From contig NZ_JAGYWA010000007.1 in the NCBI RefSeq assembly GCF_018383905.1, forward strand, positions 256,059 to 320,058: DNA of 64,000 bases, given 5' to 3'. Shown piece after piece: positions 38,333 to 46,277 of this stretch. Every line of letters begins with the position of its first letter. Within the stretch, counting starts at the first letter, position 1. The DNA is from Flavobacterium branchiicola. GTDB taxonomy: Bacteria; Bacteroidota; Bacteroidia; Flavobacteriales; Flavobacteriaceae. The notes beneath the pieces were generated by a model. It saw nothing but the letters and a program-made list of their open reading frames with translations. It was not told the origin of the DNA and did not search any database. The position numbers were made by a program, and so were the translations under genes.

Positions 38333-38800
38333 TTATTTTCTTTTAATAATAAATCCATAAAAATCACCATTTGAGTCAAAAGGAACATTAAATATATTTC
38401 CATTCTCATCTTCTATTGCTCCAAAGATATGAAATGTTTCTGATAATTCCTTTATATTTAGAGATATAGCTCTTCTGTATAATCGTGTCCTGCTTTTAGT
38501 ACTACCTTTAAAAAAGATTTTCCTTTCATGATACTTTTCGGTAAAAATATAGACAGATTTAGCCACTGTGGCAAGAACTGCATTTCGATCTCCGTTATCA
38601 CTTACAATTAAATCATCAATAATATATTCTTTTTGGATAGGATCAAATATTAAATCTCCAAAACCTAAATTGTATATACTCTCATTTTTTGTGGCTTTAT
38701 AAGCGATACCCTTATCTATCTCTCCATTAATTCCGTTACTTTTAAATTTGAATAGCGTAACATCTGTATTTGTTAGTAAATCATATTTCGGAATATTCAT
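38333..38800 (-). CDS. DUF6934-like protein of unknown function
   Basis: A 155-residue cytoplasmic protein without signal or membrane segment. The stretch SDNGDRNAVLATVAKSVYIF and the following HERKIFFKGSTKSRTRLYRRAI are strongly reminiscent of a Bacteroidota family that I recall as DUF6934, always with the GDRN..VLATVA and KGST..RTRLYR motifs. Its function is unknown. It is followed after one base by a 48-residue protein and then a terminator, so the two form a compact operon. Such genes are scattered and often repeated in flavobacterial genomes, suggesting accessory status. Confidence 0.65.
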   Translation of the reverse strand: MNIPKYDLLTNTDVTLFKFKSNGINGEIDKGIAYKATKNESIYNLGFGDLIFDPIQKEYIIDDLIVSDNGDRNAVLATVAKSVYIFTEKYHERKIFFKGSTKSRTRLYRRAISLNIKELSETFHIFGAIEDENGNIFNVPFDSNGDFYGFIIKRK

Positions 38801-38898
38801 TATCTAAGAATTTATCTTGCGAAGATATAATTTTAAAGTAAGAATAAACTTATTTTTATTGATTTGTTATTGCCTTTTTTTATAAGGGATTTTATATA

Positions 38899-39327
38899 TT
38901 ACATCTTAAAAATAGCAATATTTTCCATCCAGAAAATGTCCGATTCTAAAAACTGAAGCTTTGTTTTAACGACTTTATCGCTTTTATCCCTTGGGTTTTT
39001 GGTTACAAATCGCGCTACGGAATTAGTAAAATCTAAAGTATATTTTTCGTCAAAATCTTCTTTTTTGTTTGCAGAAAAAGTAATCAGATTATCTTTTGCG
39101 CTCCATTTTCCTTTTCCGTATTTATTGACTTCCGGCGGAGTTGCACCTTGTAGTTTTGTGTACGAATGAAATACAAAAGTTCCGTCCTCGTTTAAGGTTA
39201 GTTGATATTTAATAGTGTTGTGTTCTTCCTCAGTAACTGAGCGTGTGTAATTGCCAGCAAATTGATTTGATTGTGCAAATAAGGTTAAGTTGGTTATAAA
39301 AAGTAAAGTGGTAATTACTAGTTTCAT
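38899..39327 (-). CDS. Small exported lipocalin-like protein
   Basis: A 142-residue protein with a signal peptide (ending LTLFAQ) and a single beta-rich domain: FAGNYTRSVTEEE, LTLNEDGTFVFHSY, GKGKWSAKDNLITFSANK. The G.Y...L.L..DGTF and GKW....N.I.F pattern is like lipocalin-type or NlpE-type small barrels common in Bacteroidota. No specific family or function can be assigned. It is a single gene with no evident partner. Confidence 0.65.
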   Translation of the reverse strand: MKLVITTLLFITNLTLFAQSNQFAGNYTRSVTEEEHNTIKYQLTLNEDGTFVFHSYTKLQGATPPEVNKYGKGKWSAKDNLITFSANKKEDFDEKYTLDFTNSVARFVTKNPRDKSDKVVKTKLQFLESDIFWMENIAIFKM

Positions 39328-39850
39328 AAAGTTTTAATTATTTATTAAAGCGTTAAAGTATTCTTTTATTTAGTAAATATAATCTGTCTTAGTAAATATA
39401 TTGAAGAAAGTGTAAGAAAATTTTCTTACAGCTTTTTGCCCGGTTTACTCTCTGATAAATTTTGAAAAAAAGACCATTACGATTGGTCTTTGTAACGATT
39501 TTGTCAACTTTAGAATAAAAAAAGTACTCAAAGTATTTTTTTTAACAATATATAACTCATTGAGATATTAGTGATTAAGTCTTTTTAAGGATTTTTATAA
39601 TTATATTTATAATATTTGTAAGTTTTGTTTTATAAATTTATTGTAAATTAGTACAATAAAACTACAAAATTTCAAAAACGAATATTTTCCTGCTAACTAG
39701 AATAGTGTAAAATATTTCGTTTCATGACTGTATCCCACCAAGAAACAAAATTTTGCCGCCAATAAAATAATAAAGGATAATTATTGCCATTTATGAAAAA
39801 TTGGAAAAAGAATCAAAACTAAATAATGGTGAATATAAAATTTTAAAATC
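39328..39850. other. AT-rich intergenic region, 523 bases
   Basis: The only structure seen is a hairpin at 39469-39491 (AAAGACCA / TGGTCTTT, 7-base loop) with an A-run on its left. It would act as a terminator for minus-strand transcription from the 39.5-39.8 kb side, though no gene there needs one. The rest is AT-rich and holds no supported gene. Confidence 0.5.
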
Positions 39851-41455
39851 ATGAAAAAAATTGTACTTACAATACTTACTTGTATTGGTGTTGCAGTAAC
39901 AACAAATGCGCAACAAAAACTGGGAAAAGAAACCAATAACTGGACATACGGTGAAAATGCTGGTTTAACATGGAATATCACGCAAACAAAAGGGGTAACT
40001 AGAATAAGTGCCGGAGCTAAAAACAACACTCTTTCTGGGCTTCCTACCGTCATTACATCGGCTTTGAGTACAGCTGAAGGCTGTTTTACTTTATCCGATA
40101 AAAACGGAAACTTGTTGTTTTATTCTGATGGTATGACCGTATGGGATAAAACCAATACTCCAATGCCAAATGGCACAGGACTTGTAGGAGATGCTTCTTC
40201 GGCGCAATCAGGAATTATTATGCCTTACCCTAAAAGCCCAGGTAAGTATGTAGCCATAAGCATTGGTGCGGCTGGAGTTATGACTGACGCAACTAATAAT
40301 AATTTTAATAGATTAGCCTATTCGGTGATAGATATGACAAAGCATGGAGGTTTAGGTGATGTAGTGGAGGGACAGAAAAACATTGATCTTCCGCGACTGC
40401 CAGGATCCGGAAGTTTTAGTGAAAGTGTTTCGGCTATTATGATTCCGGGTACGTCTGACTTTTGGATTGTAGCGCCAGGAAAAGGATTAAACCCTACAGT
40501 AATGAATGCTTGGAAATTTACCGCTGACGGTCTTGCGGCACAGCCAGTGCTTTCGCCATTGACTGGTACAGGCACTTTTTCTGTTTCTAGTGCGAACGAT
40601 ATTAATGGTTATCTAAAATTTACTACTGATGGCAAACATTTTGTATGGCCTACCTGTAGAACAAGTCCTTCTCTTATTTATGGTGATTTTGATGCCACTA
40701 CCGGAATTTTTAGTAATGCTAAAAAATTAGCAGATAGTGGTTTTGGTATTAACACAGGAATGCCTTATGGAATAGAATTTTCTCCAGACGGTAAACTATT
40801 GTATGTAAGTAATATGTCAGGAACTGGCGGTTCTACAACAGGAGTGTATGTGTACAAATGGGATGATGTGTTGACAAATCCTACACTTGCGATTAAAAAT
40901 AAAAAAACTTGGTTAGCAGATAGATCAGGATCTGCAATACAGTTGGCTCCAGACGGCAGAATATATGTAGTGGTGCTTAAAGGTGGATCATTGTATGCTT
41001 TTGATGACCCGAACAATTTTACCGATCCAGCAATATACTCTGTATCGCCAGGAATGTCAGGAAAAGGAATGTATGGGCTTCCTAACTTTTCTGCTTCTTG
41101 GTTTAGTATGAATGTCGTGCAGAACAGTATAGCCTGTGCAGGAAACAATTCTAAATATACTATTGATATAGATGGATCTGATTTGTCTCAAACAGCAAAA
41201 TTGTCTTGGAATTTTGGAGACGGTACAACGGCTGTAGACCAGCCTATAGTTTCTGGAACAGCAAAGTATACTCTAACACATAAATATGCAAATTCTGGAG
41301 ATTATACTGTTACCGTTACGCCTTATACATCGGGCGGAGCTGCCTTAGTTCCTAAAACAATGAATGCCCATGTTGACAATTGTGTAATACAGGTAAACCG
41401 TAACATACGTGTCAATTTAAAAAACACAACTGAGCAAAATTTAAATGCAAATTAA
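39851..41455 (+). CDS. Secreted beta-propeller protein with PKD domain
   Basis: A 534-residue exported protein: signal peptide (residues 1-20, ending TNAQ), then repeats like a WD40/YVTN-type propeller (AEGCFTLSDKNGNLLFYSDGMTVWD, GIEFSPDGKLLYVSN, AIQLAPDGRIYVV), and a PKD domain near residues 440-515 (KLSWNFGDGTTAVDQP, HKYANSGDYTVTVTPY). The first propeller motif is common in flavobacterial type IX-exported proteins that also carry a sorting domain, but here the chain stops shortly after the PKD domain with no type A or type B sorting signal. Either it is exported another way or it has lost its C-terminus. A terminator follows. Confidence 0.78.
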   Translation: MKKIVLTILTCIGVAVTTNAQQKLGKETNNWTYGENAGLTWNITQTKGVTRISAGAKNNTLSGLPTVITSALSTAEGCFTLSDKNGNLLFYSDGMTVWDKTNTPMPNGTGLVGDASSAQSGIIMPYPKSPGKYVAISIGAAGVMTDATNNNFNRLAYSVIDMTKHGGLGDVVEGQKNIDLPRLPGSGSFSESVSAIMIPGTSDFWIVAPGKGLNPTVMNAWKFTADGLAAQPVLSPLTGTGTFSVSSANDINGYLKFTTDGKHFVWPTCRTSPSLIYGDFDATTGIFSNAKKLADSGFGINTGMPYGIEFSPDGKLLYVSNMSGTGGSTTGVYVYKWDDVLTNPTLAIKNKKTWLADRSGSAIQLAPDGRIYVVVLKGGSLYAFDDPNNFTDPAIYSVSPGMSGKGMYGLPNFSASWFSMNVVQNSIACAGNNSKYTIDIDGSDLSQTAKLSWNFGDGTTAVDQPIVSGTAKYTLTHKYANSGDYTVTVTPYTSGGAALVPKTMNAHVDNCVIQVNRNIRVNLKNTTEQNLNAN

Positions 41456-41489
41456 AAGATAATACAGAGATCATCTTGTTTACAAAAAA

Positions 41490-41524
41490 AGAGCTGCAGG
41501 ATGTATTTTCTTGCAGCTTTTTTA
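41490..41524 (+). terminator. Terminator after the PKD protein gene
   Basis: AGCTGCA and TGCAGCT form the stem (loop about 13 bases) followed by seven Ts, 36 bases after the stop. Confidence 0.75.
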
Positions 41525-41783
41525 CGCTATGCTATTAAAAAATTTCTTTTAAAAGGTTAATTATTAAAGTATAAGAATGTTGTTTTAAATCTAATCTTCA
41601 ACATTAGAAATCTAATTTAAGATTAGTTAAAATGATGAGCCGTTTTTTTAAATGATTATCATTCAGAAACGCATAATGACAAATTTATTTAGAAAATATG
41701 TGAGTTTTTTCATTACAATACAAAGAAGTCTTATTCTACAATAATTTAATCTTTTAGTGGTAAAACGATCTGTTGTTTGAATC

Positions 41784-41791
41784 TAATTTTG
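41784..41791 (+). promoter_or_regulatory. -7 element for the repeat protein gene
   Basis: TAATTTTG matches TAnnTTTG and lies 57 bases before the ATG at 41849. There is no well-placed -33. Confidence 0.4.
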
Positions 41792-41848
41792 CCACGGTTT
41801 CAAAAAAAAATTAAAAAAAGAAACAAGTAAATATTAAAAAGACGAAAA

Positions 41849-43699
41849 ATGAAAAAAATATTACTTACGCTACTCATAATTCAGAGCGGTTTTATGATGG
41901 CACAAACTAAGACTTTGGTTACCATAAATGGAGAAAAGGTGCAAATAAATCCTAATGCTCCTGGTACGGCAGATAACGGATTAACGGTTACAAGTGGTAA
42001 TATACAATTGGGAGGCGCATTATTGCAGCCTACAACCTTAACTACTACTTCTGCAGCAACATTGGCTTTAAAAGGATTACAAGATGGTTCGAGCACTGAC
42101 AATGTTTTGGTAGCAGATGCAAATGGCGTTTTAAAATGGGTAAACAGATCTTCATTTCTCGCTGCTGGCGATAACCTAGGAAACCATACTGCGACGACCA
42201 ATTTGGATATGACCAAACACAATGTAAACAATGTAAACACGGCTAACTTTGCAGATCAAGTAACGGCAAATACCAATACATATGGTTTATCTAAAAACAA
42301 TGGTAATTTTACACTATACAATGGTTTAAAATCAGGTAATGATTTATTGGTAAACGAAACAACCAGAAAAACATCTGTAAACAATTTGGCTATCACCACA
42401 AGTACAGATGGTAATTTGCCAGCGGCTAATTATCTGGCTACTTCTGCAGATGCAAACGGTAATGTGGTTTGGAAATCTCCTGCAAATATTGTGTCTGACA
42501 ACCAAGTACAGGCAGACTGGAATACAACAACAGCAACAGACCCTTCTTATATCAAGAATAAACCAGCTATTACCGGAGCAGGTGATAACTTAGGAAACCA
42601 TACTGCGACTACTACGCTTAATATGGCTAAAAACAATATTAGTAATATAAACAACGCTTATTTTGCAGATCAAATAGGAGGAAATGCAAACACTTATTAC
42701 TTTTACAAAAATAATGGTAATTTAGGATTGTACAATGGTTTAAAAGCAGGTAACGATTTATTGATCAACGAATCTACCAGAAAGACATCTGTAAACAATT
42801 TGGCAATCACAACAAGTACTGATGGTAATTTGCCAGTAGCTAATTATCTGGCAACTTCTGCAGATGCAAATGGTAATGTGGTTTGGAAATCTCCTGCAAG
42901 TATTGTGTCTGCAAACCAAGTGCAAGCCGACTGGAACACAACCTCTACTTCTGATCCTTCTTATATTAAAAATAAACCCTCTATTACTGGAGCAGGTGAT
43001 AACTTAGGTAACCACACCGCTACAACTACGCTTAATATGACTAAGCATAATGTGGATAATATAAACGCCGCTTACTTTGCAGATCAGGTAGCAGCTAATA
43101 CCTATAAATATGGTTTTTATAAAAATAATGGTGTTTTGGGGTTATGGTCTGATAGAAGCAACGGAAATGATTTTGCTATTAATGAAACAACAAGAAGAAC
43201 GTCTGTAAATAATTTATCTATTGCGACAGGTACAAACGGTGTTGCGCCAGCGGCAGGAAATGTGGCCACTGCTGCAGATGCAAGCGGTAATGTAATCTGG
43301 ACAAAAACAGAAGATTTTGGAAATATCATTTACACTAGCCCAAGTGTAGCTCCGGGTGCTAGTTATACATTTCAACTTACAGGAGGTGCTGGTTATTCTG
43401 TTTATACAATAACAAGTTCAAATATTTGTACGATACCAATGATTGCCAATTTTATTGCAGCAGCAGGAGGTATGGCATTTGTTGGAGGTGCATCGGCAGG
43501 TCAGCCCTATACTGTAACTTCACTTGACATCTATTCACAACAGTTTAAATTGACAGCAAATGCTTCTGGTTGCGTTGATGGAGGAAATAATACACAATTT
43601 AATTTTACTATTGTTAGATATCCACAACCTAATACAATAATGATTACTAATGACGGTAATTTGCCAAGAGTTTATACTTTAAGACAAAAAATCAACTAA
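41849..43699 (+). CDS. Exported protein with three 138-residue tail-fibre-like repeats
   Basis: A 616-residue protein with a signal peptide (residues 1-18, ending MMAQ). From about residue 106 a unit starting AGDNLGNHTATT is repeated every 138 residues (DNA period exactly 414 bases, starts at 42164, 42578 and 42992). Units contain the motif QADWN.T...DPSYIKNKP, known to me from Bacteroidota tail-fibre-like and surface proteins. The last about 110 residues form a different beta-rich domain. No type IX sorting signal is visible. The strong similarity between units suggests recent internal duplication. A surface or adhesive role is inferred. It is followed by a terminator. Confidence 0.75.
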   Translation: MKKILLTLLIIQSGFMMAQTKTLVTINGEKVQINPNAPGTADNGLTVTSGNIQLGGALLQPTTLTTTSAATLALKGLQDGSSTDNVLVADANGVLKWVNRSSFLAAGDNLGNHTATTNLDMTKHNVNNVNTANFADQVTANTNTYGLSKNNGNFTLYNGLKSGNDLLVNETTRKTSVNNLAITTSTDGNLPAANYLATSADANGNVVWKSPANIVSDNQVQADWNTTTATDPSYIKNKPAITGAGDNLGNHTATTTLNMAKNNISNINNAYFADQIGGNANTYYFYKNNGNLGLYNGLKAGNDLLINESTRKTSVNNLAITTSTDGNLPVANYLATSADANGNVVWKSPASIVSANQVQADWNTTSTSDPSYIKNKPSITGAGDNLGNHTATTTLNMTKHNVDNINAAYFADQVAANTYKYGFYKNNGVLGLWSDRSNGNDFAINETTRRTSVNNLSIATGTNGVAPAAGNVATAADASGNVIWTKTEDFGNIIYTSPSVAPGASYTFQLTGGAGYSVYTITSSNICTIPMIANFIAAAGGMAFVGGASAGQPYTVTSLDIYSQQFKLTANASGCVDGGNNTQFNFTIVRYPQPNTIMITNDGNLPRVYTLRQKIN

Positions 43700-43797
43700 T
43701 GTATAAAAAGGTCTTATAAAACGAAATCTTATTTATTCAAACCTATAGATATTGCAATCCACCCTGTGCATTATTTTTTTCATGCCTGAAAAGGTAA

Positions 43798-43832
43798 AGC
43801 TGCAAAGATTGATTTCTTTGCAGTTTTTTTTT
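43798..43832 (+). terminator. Terminator after the repeat protein gene
   Basis: CTGCAAAGA pairs with TCTTTGCAG around a 6-base loop and is followed by nine Ts, about 100 bases after the stop. Confidence 0.75.
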
Positions 43833-43876
43833 AATGTAAAAAGCTGCAATAATTAAAAAAAACACTACGGTTATTT

Positions 43877-44377
43877 TTAATTATTAATCATAGGGTTTAA
43901 GTTAGAATCTTTGTTTCGTAAATCTAATCCGCCCTCGTAAATTGATTTCAGATTGGTCAGATAAAAATGCCAGCCGTTTGAACAGCCCAGTCTAATGTAT
44001 TGTTTAGAATAATCATCGGTAGGAATGTTATGATGGCGAAGTTCTACAATAGTATTGCCATTTTCTTCGCTCAATTTTATATCTACCAGACATTCTCCCT
44101 CAAAAGTAAATTGAAGCTCGTCTTTTCCGTTTGCAGAAGTAATTTTACCAATCATAGGGTCTTGGTACAAATACCAAAGCCATTCGTAAGCAGTATCTTG
44201 CGTTGCGTTTTTATCTTTGCTTATTAATTCTTTGTTGGCATCAAAAAAAGAGACTTTCTCAAGAAACCATTTTTCGAGTTCATTTGCTTTGGTCCAGGCA
44301 TTATAAAGGTCTGAAAGCTTAGCCCTAACGGCTATTTTTTTTGTGAATGAAGTCCAGTCGAAATTTTCCATAATCAA
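43877..44377 (-). CDS. SRPBCC (AHSA1-like) domain protein
   Basis: A 166-residue cytoplasmic protein of the START/SRPBCC helix-grip fold: IAVRAKLSDLYNAWTKANELEKWF at the N-terminus, beta strands with LQFTFEGECLVDIKLSEENGNTIVELRHHNIP, and the C-terminal helix RLGCSNGWHFYLTNLKSIYEGG. AHSA1-like proteins bind hydrophobic ligands or act as Hsp90 co-chaperone relatives; the ligand is unknown. An alternative start is the third residue (44371). Its start codon is 6 bases from the stop of the nuclease gene upstream on the same strand, so they are probably cotranscribed. Confidence 0.8.
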   Translation of the reverse strand: MIMENFDWTSFTKKIAVRAKLSDLYNAWTKANELEKWFLEKVSFFDANKELISKDKNATQDTAYEWLWYLYQDPMIGKITSANGKDELQFTFEGECLVDIKLSEENGNTIVELRHHNIPTDDYSKQYIRLGCSNGWHFYLTNLKSIYEGGLDLRNKDSNLNPMINN

Positions 44378-44383
44378 GTAATT

Positions 44384-45202
44384 TTATTGATTTAATGCCC
44401 ACGTCTTTCTTATATATTTATACAAATCTTCACTTACACCCGCAGGGTCTGTAAAAATTTCTGTTCCAGAATATCTAATTACATCATAGCCATTCATTTT
44501 TAATAAACGATCTCTTTTTCTGTCATTTATAAATGATTTTTTTGAATTATGAAATTGAAATCCATCACATTCAATAATTAATTTTAACTTTTCATTTCCG
44601 GGACACCATATTAAGATATCAGGTCTAATACTCTTATTATCTATTTTTAAGTTTGGGAATTCAGGTTGTAATGTTACATAATAGAAATCTAAAGTGAAAT
44701 TTCTAACTATGTAATAATGCCAACAAATTTCTTCATAATCATCTTCCGTATAAATTCCAGAGCTAATAAATGTCTTTCGAAAAGAAAGCTCGAAATTTAT
44801 TAAATTTAGATCACCAGTTTTAACTTTATAACTTTCGACAATCTTTAGCATTTTCTTATGATTATCACGATAGATTTTCATAGTAGATTCTATATCTGGT
44901 ATCTTAGGTGTTATTGTAAAACCAAGAATTCCATTTTTAACAAATAAAAGTAATAATGAACTGATAAACATTCGTTCGATCGGCGATTGACAATTTTCAA
45001 AAATTAAATTTGAATTAGTTTTTGAATAATTATCTAAAAAACGAGAATAAAAATTTGAATAATTGTATTCATATTTAGGTTGCTTTTCTTTTAGTTTAGT
45101 TTCTACAATAGACATTTGCACAAAAAAATCCAATAATGGTTCAAAACTTTCTTTTGACTCTAAGCTTTTTTGCAGAATGATAAGAATGTTTTTGTCTAAC
45201 AT
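44384..45202 (-). CDS. PD-(D/E)XK nuclease-fold protein (DUF559-like)
   Basis: A 272-residue protein whose C-terminal third has the restriction-endonuclease-like signature: Glu76 in SPIERMF, Asp195 in SIRPDILIW, and Glu211/Asp213 in LIIECDGFQFHN, followed by KKSFINDRKRDRLLKMNGYDVIRYSGTEI, the typical end of DUF559/very-short-patch-repair-like folds. The N-terminal 170 residues are helical and unrecognised. It is likely a DNA-cleaving enzyme; whether it is a defence, repair or mobile-element protein is not shown. It lies between a Cro/C1-type regulator gene (40 bases upstream) and an SRPBCC gene (6 bases downstream), all minus strand. Confidence 0.72.
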   Translation of the reverse strand: MLDKNILIILQKSLESKESFEPLLDFFVQMSIVETKLKEKQPKYEYNYSNFYSRFLDNYSKTNSNLIFENCQSPIERMFISSLLLLFVKNGILGFTITPKIPDIESTMKIYRDNHKKMLKIVESYKVKTGDLNLINFELSFRKTFISSGIYTEDDYEEICWHYYIVRNFTLDFYYVTLQPEFPNLKIDNKSIRPDILIWCPGNEKLKLIIECDGFQFHNSKKSFINDRKRDRLLKMNGYDVIRYSGTEIFTDPAGVSEDLYKYIRKTWALNQ

Positions 45203-45242
45203 ATTTTATACTGGTTGATTGTACATTTTTTGAAAAATAAGC

Positions 45243-45515
45243 TTACAAATCCTTAATTAATTCACTAGGATGAACTTTTAAGGCTTGAGCAATTTTAAAC
45301 AAAGTGCTTATTTTCATTTCCTGATAACCTTTGATATACTTTCTTAAATTTTCTACATCTAATTCGGCATCGTGAGCGACTTCTCTTGTCTTTAATTGAT
45401 TATTATCAATTGTATCTTTTATCTTGATTCCAAGCTCTTTTACTACTTCTGGAATTTCACTTTTTCGTTCTCTTTTCATAGAAATGAAATTACAAGTAAT
45501 AGATTGTTTTGACAT
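45243..45515 (-). CDS. Cro/C1-type HTH regulator, module A
   Basis: A small DNA-binding protein (90 residues from this start; a start at residue 13, MKRERKSEIP, would give 78). The helix-turn-helix spans REVAHDAELDVENLRKYIKGYQEMKISTLFKIAQALKVHPSELIKDL. The end of the domain matches that of a second regulator at 50955-51197 (INLLIRMAKALDTTSSALLKDL). It is divergent from the small gene at 45591, with a promoter and an imperfect inverted repeat between them, so it probably controls that promoter. The nuclease gene follows 40 bases downstream and may belong to the same transcript. Confidence 0.82.
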   Translation of the reverse strand: MSKQSITCNFISMKRERKSEIPEVVKELGIKIKDTIDNNQLKTREVAHDAELDVENLRKYIKGYQEMKISTLFKIAQALKVHPSELIKDL

Positions 45516-45527
45516 GATTGATTAAAA

Positions 45528-45560
45528 TCGATTGTTTTCAACCGAAATTTTATATATTTG
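45528..45560 (+). promoter_or_regulatory. Promoter and overlapping inverted repeat of module A
   Basis: TTG at 45532-45534 and TATATTTG at 45553-45560 are 18 bases apart, a good Bacteroidota promoter for the gene at 45591. The inverted repeat TCGATTG-TTTT-CAACCGA (45528-45545, one mismatch pair) covers the -33 element, where a repressor would block it. A related direct repeat GATTGTTTT lies at 45502-45510 and 45530-45538. Confidence 0.6.
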
Positions 45561-45590
45561 TATTAATTGTAAATTAAATCTTATATAAAA

Positions 45591-45926
45591 ATGGAAGTAA
45601 AACACAAAAAACAAACGCTCGAATTATCAGAATTAATAAACAAAGGAAATTATTTCACCAAACTAAAACAGGAGGATAAAAAGGACAATTCGTTTCTTGT
45701 ACCGCTGAGCGTAACTTCGTACAACGAATTAAATCTTATGGTATCGGATTTGCTAAAAGCGAGTATTATTTTGCTTAATCCCGATGCTAAAACTTTGTCA
45801 AGTTTTACAAAAGACAATGATGTTAATGTAATGACTTTGCTTGAAATTGCCTTGCAGTTATTACCCGAAGAAGAAATGGAGTTGCTGGATGATTTGCACA
45901 ACCTGCAGTTGAAGGCTAATTTATAA
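45591..45926 (+). CDS. Small conserved protein of the HTH-linked module A (unknown function)
   Basis: A 111-residue soluble, helical protein with no known family. It is clearly homologous to the protein at 50530-50829. Shared segments are NYFTKLK near the N-terminus, VTSYNEL in the middle, and LLEIALQLLPEEEMELLDDLHNL at the C-terminus (LLEMAVKLLPNDEMELLDELYKV in the other). Both are divergent from a Cro/C1-type regulator. No catalytic signature or membrane segment is visible. The function is unknown; an antitoxin, regulator partner or phage-related role is possible, but nothing in the sequence decides it. Confidence 0.72.
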   Translation: MEVKHKKQTLELSELINKGNYFTKLKQEDKKDNSFLVPLSVTSYNELNLMVSDLLKASIILLNPDAKTLSSFTKDNDVNVMTLLEIALQLLPEEEMELLDDLHNLQLKANL

Positions 45927-46277
45927 ATGAGGTAGTAAAGGTTTAACATTTTTGTAAGAAAAAAAAGTCTTATCTTTCGACTCTATTATATTTGATACAA
46001 TGGTTACTGCAAATTTTTATTTAATAAACAGCTGTTTGATGTGCTTAATGTGCACATTGCTGTATTTGCATGACGATACTTTCCTAAAAAGCTCAAAAGA
46101 GTTTATTCCTTTTGCCCTGTCACAACTCTAGACAGGGAACCTCTGTATTTCAGAAAATTTATTTAATCTTCAGTTTTTATTCAGGATACAATATCATTGA
46201 ATGAATTTGCATTTGTGCTATATTCAATGAAGAGTTGTATGTTGTAGACTGTATGAAATGGAGCAAACAGGAAAGTC
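45927..46277. other. Leader/intergenic region before the GreA-like gene
   Basis: It contains a -7 element TATATTTG at 45987-45994, a possible 43-codon ORF (46000-46131) and a hairpin CCCTGTC/GACAGGG at 46115-46138. If transcription starts near 46001, the GreA-like gene at 46278 would have a leader of about 275 bases. Nothing else recognised. Confidence 0.45.
46000..46131 (+). CDS. Possible 43-residue small ORF in the leader of the GreA-like gene
   Basis: ATG at 46000 to TAG at 46129-46131 reads MVTANFYLINSCLMCLMC and continues to a hydrophobic LLYLHDD and a FALSQL end. The predicted transcript start of the element at 45987-45994 falls on or next to this ATG, so it would have to be leaderless. 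The coding evidence is only the open frame and its hydrophobic composition. The hairpin at 46115-46138 overlaps its 3' end. Confidence 0.2.
   Translation: MVTANFYLINSCLMCLMCTLLYLHDDTFLKSSKEFIPFALSQL

Larger units (their letters stand above)
41456..41848. other. Intergenic region between two secreted-protein genes
   Basis: It holds the terminator at 41490-41524, a weak hairpin (CTAATCTT at 41592 with AAGATTAG at 41620), a 13-base palindrome AATGATTATCATT at 41651-41663 that resembles a Fur-type box, and a -7 element at 41784-41791. No gene is seen. Confidence 0.5.

Noticed and set aside
41651-41663. Fur-type box AATGATTATCATT
   Set aside because: A single 13-base palindrome in AT-rich DNA, not linked to an iron gene; too weak to call.
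45243-45926. Type II toxin-antitoxin pair
   Set aside because: The genes are divergent rather than overlapping in one operon, and neither the small protein nor its paralogue shows a toxin family motif. The possibility stays open but unsupported.
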